NCBI RefSeq assembly: GCF_002860325.1
Contig: NZ_PKOJ01000003.1
Coordinates: 186,001 to 250,000, forward strand
Source of the DNA: Neptunicoccus cionae
GTDB taxonomy: Bacteria; Pseudomonadota; Alphaproteobacteria; Rhodobacterales; Rhodobacteraceae
DNA length: 64,000 nt
Direction of reading: 5' to 3'
The translations under genes were made by a program, and so were the position numbers. Positions 51,781-61,732 of the stretch are shown here, one piece after another. The notes under the pieces were generated by a model. That model was not told the origin of the DNA, searched no databases, and saw only the letters and a program-made list of their open reading frames with translations. Within the stretch, counting starts at the first letter, position 1. Each line of letters opens with the position of its first letter.

Positions 51781-52278
51781 ATGCCAGACTTCACCATATA
51801 CCCGATCCCCCTTTCCAGCGGAACGCTTGGCATTTCCCAGCTTCCCGGTCGCGGAGGACGGATGGATGCCGACATGATTGCCCTGTTGCGCTGGAATCCC
51901 GATCTGGTTCTGACCATGACCACCCGCGTCGAGATGGAGCGAGCCGGATCAAGCGATCTGCCCGACCGCCTGGCAGAGGCTGGCGTACAGTGGATACATC
52001 TGCCCATTGCAGATTTCGGTGCGCCCAAAGGCAGCACCGAAGAATACTGGCCCGAAGCCTCCCGTGCGGCACGCCACGTCCTACAAAACGGCGGCAAGGT
52101 GCTGTCTCATTGTTTCGGCGGTCGCGGTCGGTCCGGCATGATGGTCATGCGCCTGATGGTGGAACTGGGGGAACCGGCAGATACTGCCCTGACAAAAATC
52201 CGCGCGGTGCGGGCCGGTGCGGTGGAAAACACCAAACAACGGGACTGGGCCGCCGCGGGCCACGTGCAGAAATCATAA
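51781..52278 (+). CDS. Dual-specificity/tyrosine phosphatase-like protein
   Basis: A 165-residue protein with the cysteine-phosphatase signature H-C-x5-R: SHCFGGRGRSGMMVM, with catalytic Cys111 and Arg117. The candidate general acid is Asp78 in LPIADFGAPKG. Size and motif fit the CDKN3/DSP-like group of bacterial phosphatases. The substrate could be a phosphoprotein or phosphoinositide-like molecule and is unknown. It is divergent from dnaX over 53 bp and is followed by the opposing SRP RNA gene. Confidence 0.82.
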   Translation: MPDFTIYPIPLSSGTLGISQLPGRGGRMDADMIALLRWNPDLVLTMTTRVEMERAGSSDLPDRLAEAGVQWIHLPIADFGAPKGSTEEYWPEASRAARHVLQNGGKVLSHCFGGRGRSGMMVMRLMVELGEPADTALTKIRAVRAGAVENTKQRDWAAAGHVQKS

Positions 52279-52296
52279 AGCGAATGACGGGTAAGT

Positions 52297-52390
52297 GAGA
52301 GACTGGACAGCGACCCAAACGGGACTCGTTACGGTTGCTTCCTTCCGGACCTGGCCGAGTTAGCAAGGCGCTTGCCCGCGCCAGCCTCTC
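52297..52390 (-). ncRNA. ffs: Signal recognition particle 4.5S-type RNA
   Basis: The minus strand contains GGCCAGGTCCGGAAGGAAGC followed by AACC, the universally conserved apical loop that binds Ffh. The 5' end (GAGAGGCTGG) pairs with the 3' end (CCAGTCTCTC). The length of about 94 nt is that of the short bacterial SRP RNA. A well-spaced promoter lies 7 nt before the 5' end. Ends are set from the terminal pairing. Confidence 0.93.
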
Positions 52391-52397
52391 AATCGGG

Positions 52398-52426
52398 TAT
52401 ATAGGGTCTTCTGTCCGGTTTGCCAA
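52398..52426 (-). promoter_or_regulatory. Promoter of the SRP RNA gene
   Basis: Reading leftward, TTGGCA (52426-52421), a 17-bp spacer and TATATA (52403-52398) are followed after 7 nt by the first G of the RNA. Spacing matches a sigma-70 promoter exactly. Confidence 0.8.
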
Positions 52427-52490
52427 GGTCACGATTGCAACCCTTTCTCTGGCATGCAACAAAACTGGCAAACAAGGAATTGAAGACGAA

Positions 52491-53453
52491 ATGTTGAATG
52501 CTGAACAGGTGACTTTCGGCGGCTCGGGACTGGACCGCGCCGCACAACATCGTGGCGACACGGCCAAGCTTGAAGAATTGCGCAAGGCAGGCCATGCCAT
52601 CGCCCTATGGCGCGGCAAACCGCTTTTTGACTATGAAACCAGTGCGCTGATGCGTATCTCACCCAATCATCCGGTCCTGTCCGAAGCCACAGACCCGGCG
52701 ATCTACCTCGGAATTGAAGAGGACGGCAGGGCTGTGTTCGCCCATGACATTTCACCTTGGGAAGACCCCGCGCTGGATGCAGCGGCTCTGTCGAATTTCT
52801 TTGATCCGTCGCAAAATCTTTATCCCGGTTTCGAGAAATCGCAGGTCTTTACCGAACTGCGGGGAATCATGGCGAAATTGACTGCTCGGGATGCCGAACT
52901 GGCGGCCACCGCGCGGGGTATGTTCGAATGGCACCGGCATCACGGCCATTGCGCAAAATGCGGCGCGAAATCGGAACTGGCACAGGCCGGATGGCAGCGG
53001 GACTGCCCCGCGTGCCGGGCCAGCCATTTCCCGCGCACTGATCCGGTGGTGATCGTGCTGGCCACCAAAGGCAATTCAGTACTGATGGGGCGGTCCCACG
53101 GCTGGCCCGAAGGCATGTATTCCCTGCTCGCCGGTTTCATGGAACCCGGTGAAACCATGGAAGCTGCCGCGCGGCGCGAAGTGTTCGAAGAAAGCGGCAT
53201 CCGGCTTGGGCGGGTGCGCTACCTGTCGTCACAGCCCTGGCCCTTCCCGTCCAGTTTGATGATCGGCTGCGCAGGCGAAGCCGAAAACAGCGAAATCGTG
53301 ATTGATCCCAAAGAGATAGAAGACGCCCGCTGGTTCACCCGCGAAGAGGTCTTTGCTGCAACACATTCGGACAATCCGCAGCTTCGCCCGGCCCGCAAAG
53401 GCTCAATCGCCCATTTTTTAATTCACAACTGGCTGTCCGACACATTAGATTGA
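52491..53453 (+). CDS. nudC: NAD(+) diphosphatase / NADH pyrophosphatase, NudC family
   Basis: A 320-residue Nudix hydrolase. A zinc ribbon (HCAKCGAKSELAQAG, then RDCPACRASHFPR) precedes the Nudix box, which reads GETMEAAARREVFEESGI. The SSQPWPFPSSLM element is the NADH-pyrophosphatase specificity motif. It hydrolyses NAD(H), and family members remove NAD caps from RNA. The ATG at 52491 is preferred (AAGGAA about 11 nt upstream) because the longer frame from 52335 would run through the SRP RNA gene and its promoter. Confidence 0.93.
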   Translation: MLNAEQVTFGGSGLDRAAQHRGDTAKLEELRKAGHAIALWRGKPLFDYETSALMRISPNHPVLSEATDPAIYLGIEEDGRAVFAHDISPWEDPALDAAALSNFFDPSQNLYPGFEKSQVFTELRGIMAKLTARDAELAATARGMFEWHRHHGHCAKCGAKSELAQAGWQRDCPACRASHFPRTDPVVIVLATKGNSVLMGRSHGWPEGMYSLLAGFMEPGETMEAAARREVFEESGIRLGRVRYLSSQPWPFPSSLMIGCAGEAENSEIVIDPKEIEDARWFTREEVFAATHSDNPQLRPARKGSIAHFLIHNWLSDTLD

Positions 53454-53502
53454 CGCGGATTGATTCCCGCATCCGGCAAGAACAAACAACAGGCAGAACC
53501 CC

Positions 53503-53973
53503 ATGCAGTTTTCCAGTGTCCAAGACGTTAACGCACCGCTCGACTTCGTGTTTTCGCAGCTTTCCGATTTTGAAAGTTACGAATCCTATGCGATGCGAGT
53601 GGGTGCTGAAGTTAAACGCACGGATGAACTGACACAAAAAGGCGTGGGTATGAGCTGGAACATCCAAGGGGATTTCCGCGGAAAACACCGCAACTTTGAA
53701 ATCGAACTGACCGAGTTCCGCCCCGACAACCTGTTGAAATTTATGGTGGCCGCTTCCGGTATCGAAGCCAATGTCACGATGGAAGCCATGGCCCTGACAC
53801 GCAAGCAGTCGCGGATCAAAGCCACGACAGTCCTGAAGCCAAAAAGCATCTCGGCGCGGCTGATCCTGCAATCGGCGAAACTGGCCAAGAACAGCATGAA
53901 CCGGAAATTCAATCACCGGTTCTGGACTTATGCCAACTACATCGAGAACAACTACAACGCTGCCCGAGGTTAG
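53503..53973 (+). CDS. SRPBCC (START-like) family protein
   Basis: A 156-residue single-domain protein of the helix-grip fold. It begins FSSVQDVNAPLDFVFSQLSD, the usual SRPBCC start, followed by beta strands (GMSWNIQGDFRGKHRNFEIE) and a long basic C-terminal helix (ILQSAKLAKNSMNRKFNHRF). Such proteins bind hydrophobic ligands or lipids; the role is unknown. It lies 49 nt after nudC and may be co-transcribed. Confidence 0.78.
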   Translation: MQFSSVQDVNAPLDFVFSQLSDFESYESYAMRVGAEVKRTDELTQKGVGMSWNIQGDFRGKHRNFEIELTEFRPDNLLKFMVAASGIEANVTMEAMALTRKQSRIKATTVLKPKSISARLILQSAKLAKNSMNRKFNHRFWTYANYIENNYNAARG

Positions 53974-53983
53974 TCAGGTCTTT

Positions 53984-54838
53984 CTAGGTGTGGGGCTCAC
54001 CGCGAGACCGGTCAGCCTCATAAACGCCGAGAATTTCCAGATGGGTGGTGAAATACTCCAACTCCTCCATCGCGCGGCGTACCGGTGCGTCGTCAGGATG
54101 CCCGACAATATCCGCATAAAACTGCGTCGCCGTAAAAGACCCGCCGATCATATAGCTTTCCAGCTTAACCATGTTCACGCCATTGGTCGCAAACCCGCCC
54201 ATCGCTTTGTAGAGCGCGGCGGGAATGTTGCGGACCCGGAAAACGAAAGTCGTGATCAGTTCCTTGTCGGATTGTGGCGTGTTCACCGGTTCGGGTGACA
54301 TCACCAGAAACCGCGTGGTGTTGTTCTGGTTGTCTTCGATGTGATGGGCCAGAACTTCCAGACCGTAAATTTCGCCCGCCAGATCCCCCGCCAGCGCCGC
54401 TTGTGTTTTATCGCCCTTCGCGGCGATTTCCTGTGCAGAACCGGCCGTATCCGCGCCCGTAACCGGCAGGAGACTGTGTTTTTTAAGGAACTTGCGACAC
54501 TGGCCCAGCAAAACAGTGTGGCTCTTGGCGGATTTAACGTCTTCCAGCTTGGCACCGGGAACGCCCATCAGGTTAATATGCACCCGCTCGAAGTGTTCGC
54601 CGATGATATGCAGGCCGCTTTCAGGCAGAAGATAGTGGATATCTGCAACCCGCCCGTATGTGGAATTTTCCACTGGCAGCATGGCTATATCCGCTTCGCC
54701 CCTTTTGACCGTAGCGATTGCGCTTTCAAAGGTTTTACACGCAATGACTTCTGCATCCGGATAAACCGCCTGACAGGCCTGATGGGAGTAAGCCCCGAGT
54801 TCTCCTTGAAAGGCAATTTTGCCTGCTTTTTGTATCAT
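53984..54838 (-). CDS. pheA: Prephenate dehydratase
   Basis: A 284-residue enzyme that makes phenylpyruvate from prephenate in phenylalanine synthesis. The catalytic domain runs from IAFQGELGAYSHQACQ to the NNTTRFLVMS motif, whose Thr-Arg-Phe is catalytic. An ACT regulatory domain follows (TFVFRVRNIPAALYKAMGGF; KLESYMIGGSFTATQFYAD), with ESYMIGG in place of the usual ESRP. No chorismate mutase domain is present. The ATG at 54838 has GGGAGC about 9 nt upstream; it was chosen over 54904. Confidence 0.94.
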   Translation of the reverse strand: MIQKAGKIAFQGELGAYSHQACQAVYPDAEVIACKTFESAIATVKRGEADIAMLPVENSTYGRVADIHYLLPESGLHIIGEHFERVHINLMGVPGAKLEDVKSAKSHTVLLGQCRKFLKKHSLLPVTGADTAGSAQEIAAKGDKTQAALAGDLAGEIYGLEVLAHHIEDNQNNTTRFLVMSPEPVNTPQSDKELITTFVFRVRNIPAALYKAMGGFATNGVNMVKLESYMIGGSFTATQFYADIVGHPDDAPVRRAMEELEYFTTHLEILGVYEADRSRGEPHT

Positions 54839-54991
54839 TTTGCATTTGCTCCCTAAAAAGCGTAACTTTTCCGGCCAAAGGGCGTTTCGTCGCGGCTTGT
54901 ACACCTTGCAACTGGTAAGGGGAAGGCGCTAGAACGAGCGCGGAAAAGAATGTGCGGGATTCCCGTCCCGCTCCTCAAGGTAGGTAGAACC

Positions 54992-55510
54992 ATGGACACA
55001 ATGGAAACAACCAAGATTGTGGGCGGCGCATGTGGTGCTTTGCTCGTCTTTCTTCTTTTAGGCTGGGCAGGCGAGACCATCTATCACGTTGGCGCAACAG
55101 GCCACGGTGATGAAGAGCACACATCGGGATACCCGATCGAAGTAGCGGAAGCCTCTGATTCGGGCAGCGATGAACCCGAAGTCTCTCTTGAAGAGCTGAT
55201 GGCGGCTGCGGACGCGGGCAAAGGCGAAAAAGTCTTTTCCAAATGTAAAGCCTGCCACAAGGTCGAACCCGGTGCCAACGGCACAGGCCCGACCCTGCAC
55301 GCGGTTGTTGACCGTCCAATCGGCGCAATCGACGGCTTCCAGTATTCCGACGCGATGGCTTCTTTTGGTGGCGACTGGACTGTGGAAAACCTCGATGGTT
55401 TCCTGACAAAACCTTCCGGCTTCATGAGCGGCACAAAGATGAGCTTTGCCGGTCTGAAAAAAGCGACCGACCGCGCAAACCTGATCGCCTATCTTCAGAC
55501 GCTTCAGTAA
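54992..55510 (+). CDS. cycY: Membrane-anchored cytochrome c (c-y / c552 type)
   Basis: A 172-residue cytochrome. An uncleaved N-terminal helix (IVGGACGALLVFLLLGWAG, residues 9-27) anchors it. A flexible acidic linker (about residues 40-75) connects to a class I heme domain with C85-K-A-C88-H89. The axial Met is probably in GTKMSFAGL. Cytochrome c-y carries electrons from the bc1 complex to cbb3 or aa3 oxidases, or to reaction centres in phototrophs. The ATG at 54992 has AAGGTAGG upstream. A strong terminator follows. Confidence 0.9.
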   Translation: MDTMETTKIVGGACGALLVFLLLGWAGETIYHVGATGHGDEEHTSGYPIEVAEASDSGSDEPEVSLEELMAAADAGKGEKVFSKCKACHKVEPGANGTGPTLHAVVDRPIGAIDGFQYSDAMASFGGDWTVENLDGFLTKPSGFMSGTKMSFAGLKKATDRANLIAYLQTLQ

Positions 55511-55533
55511 GTTTTAGAAATTCCGGTATCAAA

Positions 55534-55560
55534 GGCCGCCCTTCGGGGTGGCCTTTTTTT
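55534..55560 (+). terminator. Rho-independent terminator of the cytochrome gene
   Basis: An 8-bp stem (GGCCGCCC / GGGTGGCC, one G-T pair) with a TTCG tetraloop and seven Ts, 23 nt after the stop codon. Confidence 0.93.
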
Positions 55561-55705
55561 GTGGCACCACAGCATCCGGCGGATTTTCGCACGGGTTTTA
55601 TAACAATTTCACACAGTATCGCGCGTAGCTGTTTACCTGACAGGGATAATACCTATTTACTGTGGTAAAGCACGTTCACAAGTGCCCCACAGTGAGGTTG
55701 AAAAG

Positions 55706-57625
55706 ATGGAAAAATCCCGAGAAGCGGCGCGTGCCGCAACCCAATCACAACGGATCACCAAGGCGGCACAGTTGATGTTCGCCAGTCTCGGATTTCTGAC
55801 GCTTGCCCTTTGGGCGACGTTCACCTTGGCGCAGGATGACGGAGCACAGAAGATTATAAAATCCCACGGTATCTCTACCTTCGGAGAGCTTAAATATCCT
55901 GCCGACTTCTCTCACTGGGACTATGTTAACCCCGATGCACCGCAGGGCGGCACGATCTCGCTGCTGGGCACCGGCGCGTCCGGCACGTTTGACAGCCTCA
56001 ATCCGTTTATCCTGAAAGGGGAACCGGCACAGGGGCTGGGCCTGATGTATGACAGCCTGCTTGTCGGTTCCGGCGACGAACCCGACAGCGCATATGGCTA
56101 CGTGGCCGAAACGCTGGAATACCCAGAAGACCGCAGCTGGGTTATCTTCAACATGCGGCCCGAGGCACGGTTTTCAGACGGTGAACCGATCACCGCAGAA
56201 GACGTAGTCTTCTCTTACGAAATCCTGATGGAAAAAGGGCATCCGGTTTATCAGATCATCTACAAAGACATCGAAACAGTAGAGGCCCTGTCTACACATC
56301 GTGTGAAGTTTACCTTCCGCGAAGGCGCGAACACCCGTGATCTGCCAAGCGTGGCAGGCGGTCTGTCCATTCTAGCAAAACACTATTATGCCGACCGCGA
56401 CTTCGGTGAGAGCACGATCGACGTGCCAGTGACTTCTGGCGGCTATACCGCAAAAGACATCAAACCGGGTAAATCCATCAGCTATTGCAAGAACCCCGAT
56501 TACTGGGCCAAAGACCTGCCTCACAATCGTGGCACAGGCAATTTCGACTGCTACCGTTACGAATATTTCTCGGACCGCACTGTTGCATTTGAAGCCTTCA
56601 AAGCCGGCGCATTTCTGTTCCATGAAGAATTTTTCTCGAAAATCTGGGCCACAGGCTATGACTTCCCTGCGCTCGACAAAGGCTGGGTGATCCGCGAAAG
56701 CATCCCCGACAACCGGCCAAACGGAACACAAGGTTTATGGATCAACATGCGGAAGGACAAATTCTCTGATCCCCGTGTGCGTCAGGCCATCGGCATGGTG
56801 TTCAATTTCGAATGGTCCAATAAAACCCTGTTCTACGGGCTGTACGAGCGCACGGATTCCTTCTGGGAAAACTCCACCATGCAGGCCGAAGGCCCGCTGG
56901 AAGGGGCGGAACTGGCCCTGCTGGAACCCTTCCGCGACCAACTGCCCGAAAGCGTATTTACCGACCCGCCTTTCACCCCTGCCATTTCAAGGGCGGATCA
57001 GGCAGACCGCAAGGCCCTGCGCGCTGCAGGTAAACTGCTGGACGAAGCGGGCTGGAAAGTAGTCAACGGCAAGCGCACCAATGACAAGGGCGAGGTGCTT
57101 GCGCTGGAAATTCTCGATGACAGCCCCTCGTTCGAGCGGATCATCAACCCCTATGTGGAAAATCTCAAACGGCTTGGAATAGACGCGAGCTATTCCATGA
57201 TCGACAAGGCACAATACCAGCAACGGCAGGAAGATTTCGACTTTGACATCATTCCGGGCCGTCTGGTGATGTCCCTGTCACCGGGCGAAGAACTGGCAAC
57301 CACCTTTGGCACCGCAGGCGCCGAATCCCCGGGCAGTTCCAATTTCTCGGGTCTGTCTAATCCGGTGGTGGATGCGCTGATCGTGAAAGTTGCACAGGCC
57401 GAAAGCCGTGAAGATATGGAAACCGCCGTGCGGGCGCTGGACCGTGTATTGCGCAGCTTGCATATCTGGGTGCCCAATTGGTTCAAACCCGCCCACAACA
57501 TCGCCTATTGGGATGTTTTCGGCCGTCCCGAAACAAAGCCCTTTTACGCCCGCGGTGTGATGGATACATGGTGGATGGACCAGCAGAAGCTGGAGAACCT
57601 CAAGGCACAGGGCGCATTACGTTAA
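55706..57625 (+). CDS. yejA: Peptide ABC transporter substrate-binding protein YejA
   Basis: A 639-residue family 5 extracellular solute-binding protein. A long basic N-region leads to a hydrophobic signal (LMFASLGFLTLALWATFTLA) and then QDDGAQK. YejA/microcin-C-type features are HGISTFGELKYPADFSHWDY, NPDAPQGGTISLLGTGASGT and FDSLNPFILKGEPAQGLGLM. It delivers oligopeptides, including peptide antibiotics in relatives, to YejBEF. The ATG at 55706 with GAGG 8 nt upstream is chosen over a GTG at 55682. It heads a four-gene operon with no gap before yejB. Confidence 0.93.
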   Translation: MEKSREAARAATQSQRITKAAQLMFASLGFLTLALWATFTLAQDDGAQKIIKSHGISTFGELKYPADFSHWDYVNPDAPQGGTISLLGTGASGTFDSLNPFILKGEPAQGLGLMYDSLLVGSGDEPDSAYGYVAETLEYPEDRSWVIFNMRPEARFSDGEPITAEDVVFSYEILMEKGHPVYQIIYKDIETVEALSTHRVKFTFREGANTRDLPSVAGGLSILAKHYYADRDFGESTIDVPVTSGGYTAKDIKPGKSISYCKNPDYWAKDLPHNRGTGNFDCYRYEYFSDRTVAFEAFKAGAFLFHEEFFSKIWATGYDFPALDKGWVIRESIPDNRPNGTQGLWINMRKDKFSDPRVRQAIGMVFNFEWSNKTLFYGLYERTDSFWENSTMQAEGPLEGAELALLEPFRDQLPESVFTDPPFTPAISRADQADRKALRAAGKLLDEAGWKVVNGKRTNDKGEVLALEILDDSPSFERIINPYVENLKRLGIDASYSMIDKAQYQQRQEDFDFDIIPGRLVMSLSPGEELATTFGTAGAESPGSSNFSGLSNPVVDALIVKVAQAESREDMETAVRALDRVLRSLHIWVPNWFKPAHNIAYWDVFGRPETKPFYARGVMDTWWMDQQKLENLKAQGALR

Positions 57626-58705
57626 ATGGGCGCATATATCCTCAGACGACTTTTGTTGATGATCCCGACCCTGCTCGGGATCATGCTGATCAACTTTACG
57701 CTTATCCAGTTCGTGCCGGGTGGTCCGGTGGAACAGATCCTTGCGCAATTGTCCGAGGAAGGCTCTGCCACTGACCGGATCACCGGCGGCGGGGCCGAGG
57801 TGGCAACAGGTGGCGGCAATGACACCTATCAGGGTGCCCGTGGCTTGCCCGAAGATTTCATCAAGGAACTGGAAGCGCAGTTCGGTTTCGACAAACCACC
57901 GCTGGAACGCTTTGTGCAGATGATCAGCAATTACGCGCGGTTTGATTTTGGCGAAAGCTACTTCCGTTCGATCGAGGTGCTCGATCTGATCCTTGAAAAG
58001 ATGCCGGTGTCCATCACGCTAGGGCTCTGGTCCACCTTGCTGGCCTATCTGATCTCGATCCCCCTTGGCATCCGCAAGGCGGTACGGGACGGTTCGCGCT
58101 TTGATACGTGGTCCTCGGGGATCATCATCGCGGCCTATGCCATCCCCAGCTTCCTGTTCGCCATTCTGCTGTTGGTGCTGTTTGCTGGCGGGTCCTACGT
58201 CCAGTGGTTCCCTCTGCGCGGTCTGACTTCGGACAACTTTGACCAGTTGGGATGGTACGCCAAGATCATGGATTACCTCTGGCATATCGTGCTGCCGGTG
58301 ACCGCTTCAACCATCGGGGCCTTTGCAACGCTGACCCTGCTGACCAAGAACTCGTTTCTGGACGAGATCAACAAGCAATACGTCATGACGGCGCGGGCCA
58401 AAGGGCTGACCGAGCAAAAAGTCTTTTACGGCCATGTATTCCGCAACGCCATGCTGATCATCATCGCCGGTTTTCCCGGCGCGTTTATCGGCGTGTTCTT
58501 CGGGTCCTCTTTGATTATCGAGATCGTTTTCTCGCTCGACGGTCTGGGACGGCTCGGGTTCGAGGCTGCACTGAACCGCGACTATCCGGTCTTCTTTGGC
58601 ACACTTTACATCTTCGGCCTGATGGGACTGATCGTCGGGCTGATTTCCGACCTGATGTATGTGGTCGTGGACCCGCGCATTGATTTCGAGAGCCGCAACA
58701 CATGA
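57626..58705 (+). CDS. yejB: Peptide ABC transporter permease YejB
   Basis: A 359-residue DppB-type permease. It has the N-terminal TM start [20 protein letters not shown], a long periplasmic loop ([20 protein letters not shown] region) and the EAA loop [20 protein letters not shown]. The ATG directly follows the yejA stop, and the end overlaps yejE by 4 nt. With YejE it forms the membrane channel. Confidence 0.94.
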   Translation: MGAYILRRLLLMIPTLLGIMLINFTLIQFVPGGPVEQILAQLSEEGSATDRITGGGAEVATGGGNDTYQGARGLPEDFIKELEAQFGFDKPPLERFVQMISNYARFDFGESYFRSIEVLDLILEKMPVSITLGLWSTLLAYLISIPLGIRKAVRDGSRFDTWSSGIIIAAYAIPSFLFAILLLVLFAGGSYVQWFPLRGLTSDNFDQLGWYAKIMDYLWHIVLPVTASTIGAFATLTLLTKNSFLDEINKQYVMTARAKGLTEQKVFYGHVFRNAMLIIIAGFPGAFIGVFFGSSLIIEIVFSLDGLGRLGFEAALNRDYPVFFGTLYIFGLMGLIVGLISDLMYVVVDPRIDFESRNT

Positions 58706-59811
58706 TGTTCAAGTCCTCTATCGCACAGCGCCGTATCGCCAATTTCCGCGCCAACCGCCGCGCCGTCTGGTCTGCTTGGATTTTCGGCGTGGTGTTTTTC
58801 ATCTGTCTGTTCGCCGAACTGGTGGCAAACGACAAACCGCTGCTGGTGTCATATCACGGCGAATTGTACACCCCCGCTTTTCAGTTCTACCCCGAAACTA
58901 CATTCGGCGGGGATTATGAAACCGAAGCGGATTACCTTGATCCCGTGGTCCCCTGCCTGATCCGCAGCGGCGGGCTGGATATCTGTTTCGACACCCCCGA
59001 GGAAACGTTCGAAGACGCCGCCGACGGTGTGGTAAACGGCGAACAGATTGACAAAGGCTGGCTGGTTTGGGCACCCATCCGGTACAGCTTTAACACCATC
59101 AACTATGATGTGGACACCGCACCTTCTGCACCGGATGCACGCCACTGGCTTGGCACGGACGATCAAACTCGCGATGTACTGGCACGGGTGATCTATGGTT
59201 TCCGCATTTCGACAGTGTTTGCGCTGATTGTGGTTGTTGTATCTTCGGCGATCGGCATCGCGGCAGGGGCTGTGATGGGATATTTCGGCGGCTGGGTCGA
59301 TCTGATTTTCCAACGGATACTGGAGATCTGGTCCTCGACCCCGATGCTCTATGTCATCATCATCCTGTCGGCCATGTTCACGATGAATTTCGTCATCCTG
59401 ACCGGATTGATCATCCTGTTTTCGTGGATGGGGCTGGTGGGACTGGTGCGTGCCGAATTCCTGCGGGCGCGGAATTTTGAATATGTACGTGCTGCCCGTG
59501 CGCTGGGAGTAACGGACTGGAAAATCATGTTCCGCCACCTGCTGCCGAACGCGATGGTGGCCACGCTGACCTTCCTGCCGTTTCAGGTGACAGGGGCCAT
59601 CGGCGCGCTGACCGGACTCGATTTCCTCGGCTTTGGCCTGCCGCCCACCTATCCCTCGCTCGGGGAACTGGCGCTACAAGCCAAGAACAACCTGCAAGCG
59701 CCGTGGCTGGCCTTCTCTGCCTTCGCCAGCATCTCTATCATGCTGTCCCTTCTGGTGTTCATCTTTGAAGGTGTGCGCGACGCATTTGACCCACGAAAGA
59801 CGTTTAAATGA
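58702..59811 (+). CDS. yejE: Peptide ABC transporter permease YejE
   Basis: A 369-residue DppC-type permease. After the first TM helix ([19 protein letters not shown]) comes the large periplasmic domain typical of YejE ([20 protein letters not shown]), then [20 protein letters not shown] and the EAA loop [20 protein letters not shown]. The ATG overlaps the yejB stop, and the end overlaps yejF by 4 nt. Confidence 0.94.
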   Translation: MMFKSSIAQRRIANFRANRRAVWSAWIFGVVFFICLFAELVANDKPLLVSYHGELYTPAFQFYPETTFGGDYETEADYLDPVVPCLIRSGGLDICFDTPEETFEDAADGVVNGEQIDKGWLVWAPIRYSFNTINYDVDTAPSAPDARHWLGTDDQTRDVLARVIYGFRISTVFALIVVVVSSAIGIAAGAVMGYFGGWVDLIFQRILEIWSSTPMLYVIIILSAMFTMNFVILTGLIILFSWMGLVGLVRAEFLRARNFEYVRAARALGVTDWKIMFRHLLPNAMVATLTFLPFQVTGAIGALTGLDFLGFGLPPTYPSLGELALQAKNNLQAPWLAFSAFASISIMLSLLVFIFEGVRDAFDPRKTFK

Positions 59812-61409
59812 AAGAAGTCCTGAACGTCCAAAACCTGTCCATCGCCTTTGGCACCAACACACCTGCCGTGCAAGATGTCAGCTTTACCGTACACGCGGGT
59901 GAAACCGTTGCCCTTGTGGGCGAAAGCGGCTCCGGCAAATCCGTCACCGCATTGTCGAGCGTCAAACTTCTCCCCGCCAGCGCGAGGGTCACAGGTTCGG
60001 TCAAATACCGCGGCACAGAAATGATCGATGCGGATGAACCGACCCTGCGCCGTGTGCGGGGCAACGACATCAGCTTTATATTCCAAGAGCCGATGACCTC
60101 TCTCAACCCGCTGCACACAATCGAAAAACAACTTTCCGAAAGCCTTGCGCTGCATCAGGGGCTGACGGGCAAAGCCGCGCAGGAACGGATACTCGACCTG
60201 CTGAACAAGGTTGGTATCCGCAATCCGGAGAGCCGCCTGAACGACTATCCCCACACCCTGTCAGGCGGTCAGCGCCAGCGGGTGATGATCGCAATGGCGC
60301 TGGCCAACGGGCCGGACCTTTTGATCGCGGACGAACCGACAACCGCGCTGGATGTGACCATTCAGGCCCAGATCCTGACCCTGCTGGCGGATGTGCAAAA
60401 GGCCGAAGGAATGGGGATGCTGTTCATCACCCACGACCTGACCATCGTGCGCAAGATTGCGGACAGGGTCTGTGTGATGCAGCACGGTAAAATCGTCGAA
60501 AGCGGGCCGACGGCTGAAATCTTTGGCAATCCGCAACACGAATACACAAAAACCCTGCTGGCCGCCGAACCCACTGGCACCCCTGATCCGGTGCCCGGGG
60601 ACGCCCCCGAAATCCTGTCCACCGAACATTTTCGCGTCTGGTTTCCCGTCAAACGGGGGCTGATGCGTCGCGTGGTGGATCACGTAAAAGCCGTGAATGA
60701 CGCCAGCCTGTCGATCCGCGCGGGTGAAACCCTTGGCGTGGTTGGCGAAAGTGGTTCGGGCAAGACCACCCTTGCACTTGGCCTGATGCGGCTGATTTCG
60801 TCCGAAGGTCCGGTGATTTTTCTGGGTAAAGACATACAAGGCCTGAAGAACAAGGCCCTGCAACCGATCCGCCGCGACATGCAGATGGTGTTTCAGGATC
60901 CCTACGGCTCGCTCTCGCCCCGTATGACCGTGGAACAGATCGTGGCCGAAGGGCTGGGCGTGCATGGCTCGACCCGTGGGATGGATACGCGGCAGATGGT
61001 AAAAGACATCATGGTTGAGGTCGGACTCGACCCTGCCACCATAGACCGCTACCCGCACGAGTTTTCCGGCGGCCAGCGCCAGCGTATCGCCATTGCCCGC
61101 GCCATGATCCTCAAGCCCCGTCTGGTGGTGCTGGACGAACCGACGTCCGCGCTCGACATGACGGTGCAGGTGCAGATCGTGAACCTGCTGCGGGACCTGC
61201 AACAGAAATACCAACTGGCCTTCCTGTTCATCAGCCACGACCTAAAGGTCGTGCGCGCGCTCAGCCACAAGGTTCTGGTCATGCGGCAAGGCGACATCGT
61301 GGAATCGGGCACCGGACAGCAAATCTTCGACGCGCCGAAAACCGATTACGCCAAAGCCCTGATCGCTGCCGCCTTCAATGTCGAGACTGTGGATATCCCC
61401 GTTGAGTAA
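59808..61409 (+). CDS. yejF: Peptide ABC transporter ATP-binding protein YejF (two ATPase domains)
   Basis: A 533-residue double ATPase. Domain 1 has Walker [13 protein letters not shown], signature [19 protein letters not shown] and Walker [13 protein letters not shown]. Domain 2 repeats them ([42 protein letters not shown]). Both sites look intact. It powers uptake through YejBE. It ends the yej operon, about 100 bp before the tRNA gene, with no clear terminator between. Confidence 0.95.
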   Translation: MKEVLNVQNLSIAFGTNTPAVQDVSFTVHAGETVALVGESGSGKSVTALSSVKLLPASARVTGSVKYRGTEMIDADEPTLRRVRGNDISFIFQEPMTSLNPLHTIEKQLSESLALHQGLTGKAAQERILDLLNKVGIRNPESRLNDYPHTLSGGQRQRVMIAMALANGPDLLIADEPTTALDVTIQAQILTLLADVQKAEGMGMLFITHDLTIVRKIADRVCVMQHGKIVESGPTAEIFGNPQHEYTKTLLAAEPTGTPDPVPGDAPEILSTEHFRVWFPVKRGLMRRVVDHVKAVNDASLSIRAGETLGVVGESGSGKTTLALGLMRLISSEGPVIFLGKDIQGLKNKALQPIRRDMQMVFQDPYGSLSPRMTVEQIVAEGLGVHGSTRGMDTRQMVKDIMVEVGLDPATIDRYPHEFSGGQRQRIAIARAMILKPRLVVLDEPTSALDMTVQVQIVNLLRDLQQKYQLAFLFISHDLKVVRALSHKVLVMRQGDIVESGTGQQIFDAPKTDYAKALIAAAFNVETVDIPVE

Positions 61410-61471
61410 GGCATTGAAACCGGCAGTCGAAAGAAAAATAAAATAACCCGACAAACCCTGCAAATTGTCCC

Positions 61472-61500
61472 TTGCATTCCCCCTGCCCCACCGCTAAACC
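61472..61500 (+). promoter_or_regulatory. Possible tRNA-Arg promoter
   Basis: TTGCAT (61472-61477) and TAAACC (61495-61500) are separated by 17 bp and end 9 nt before the tRNA. The -10 box is a weak match. Confidence 0.4.
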
Positions 61501-61509
61501 GCCCCTCAC

Positions 61510-61586
61510 GGACCGATAGCTCAGCTGGATAGAGTACCTGACTACGAATCAGGGGGTCGGGGGTTCGAATCCTCCTCGGTCCGCCA
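61510..61586 (+). tRNA. tRNA-Arg (anticodon ACG)
   Basis: A 77-nt cloverleaf with acceptor stem GGACCGA / TCGGTCC, D arm TAGCTCAGCTGGATAGAG, anticodon stem CCTGA / TCAGG around loop CTACGAA (anticodon ACG), T arm GGGTTCGAATCC and an encoded GCCA end. ACG, read as ICG after deamination, decodes CGU, CGC and CGA. The two genes after it are compositionally different from the neighbourhood. Confidence 0.97.
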
Positions 61587-61700
61587 CTTCCCCCTCGTAT
61601 CATTGATATCATTAGATTTAACAGTCGCGTGTCGAACCTGTCATCCGGAGTTCGCCAGTCTCTGAACCTGTTTCCACCTTGAATAGTCAACCACTCCCTG

Positions 61701-61717
61701 TTTTTCTGTCAGAAAAA
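61701..61717 (+). other. A/T hairpin just before the first tandem paralogue
   Basis: A perfect 7-bp stem (TTTTTCT / AGAAAAA) with a 3-nt loop ends 3 nt before the GAGG ribosome site of the next gene. It could affect its translation or end transcription coming from the tRNA. Confidence 0.4.
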
Positions 61718-61732
61718 TTTGAGGAAAACTTC

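Noticed and set aside
50825-51877. 350-codon plus-strand frame over dnaX
   Set aside because: Runs through the DnaX ATPase domain in antisense and into the phosphatase gene in another frame.
52335-52490. Longer N-terminus for nudC
   Set aside because: It would translate through the SRP RNA gene and its promoter, and the extra residues do not look like NudC.
61346-61690. Minus-strand frame of 114 codons with RRIRTPDPLIRSQVLYPAEL
   Set aside because: It is the antisense reading of tRNA-Arg, a well-known false gene call.
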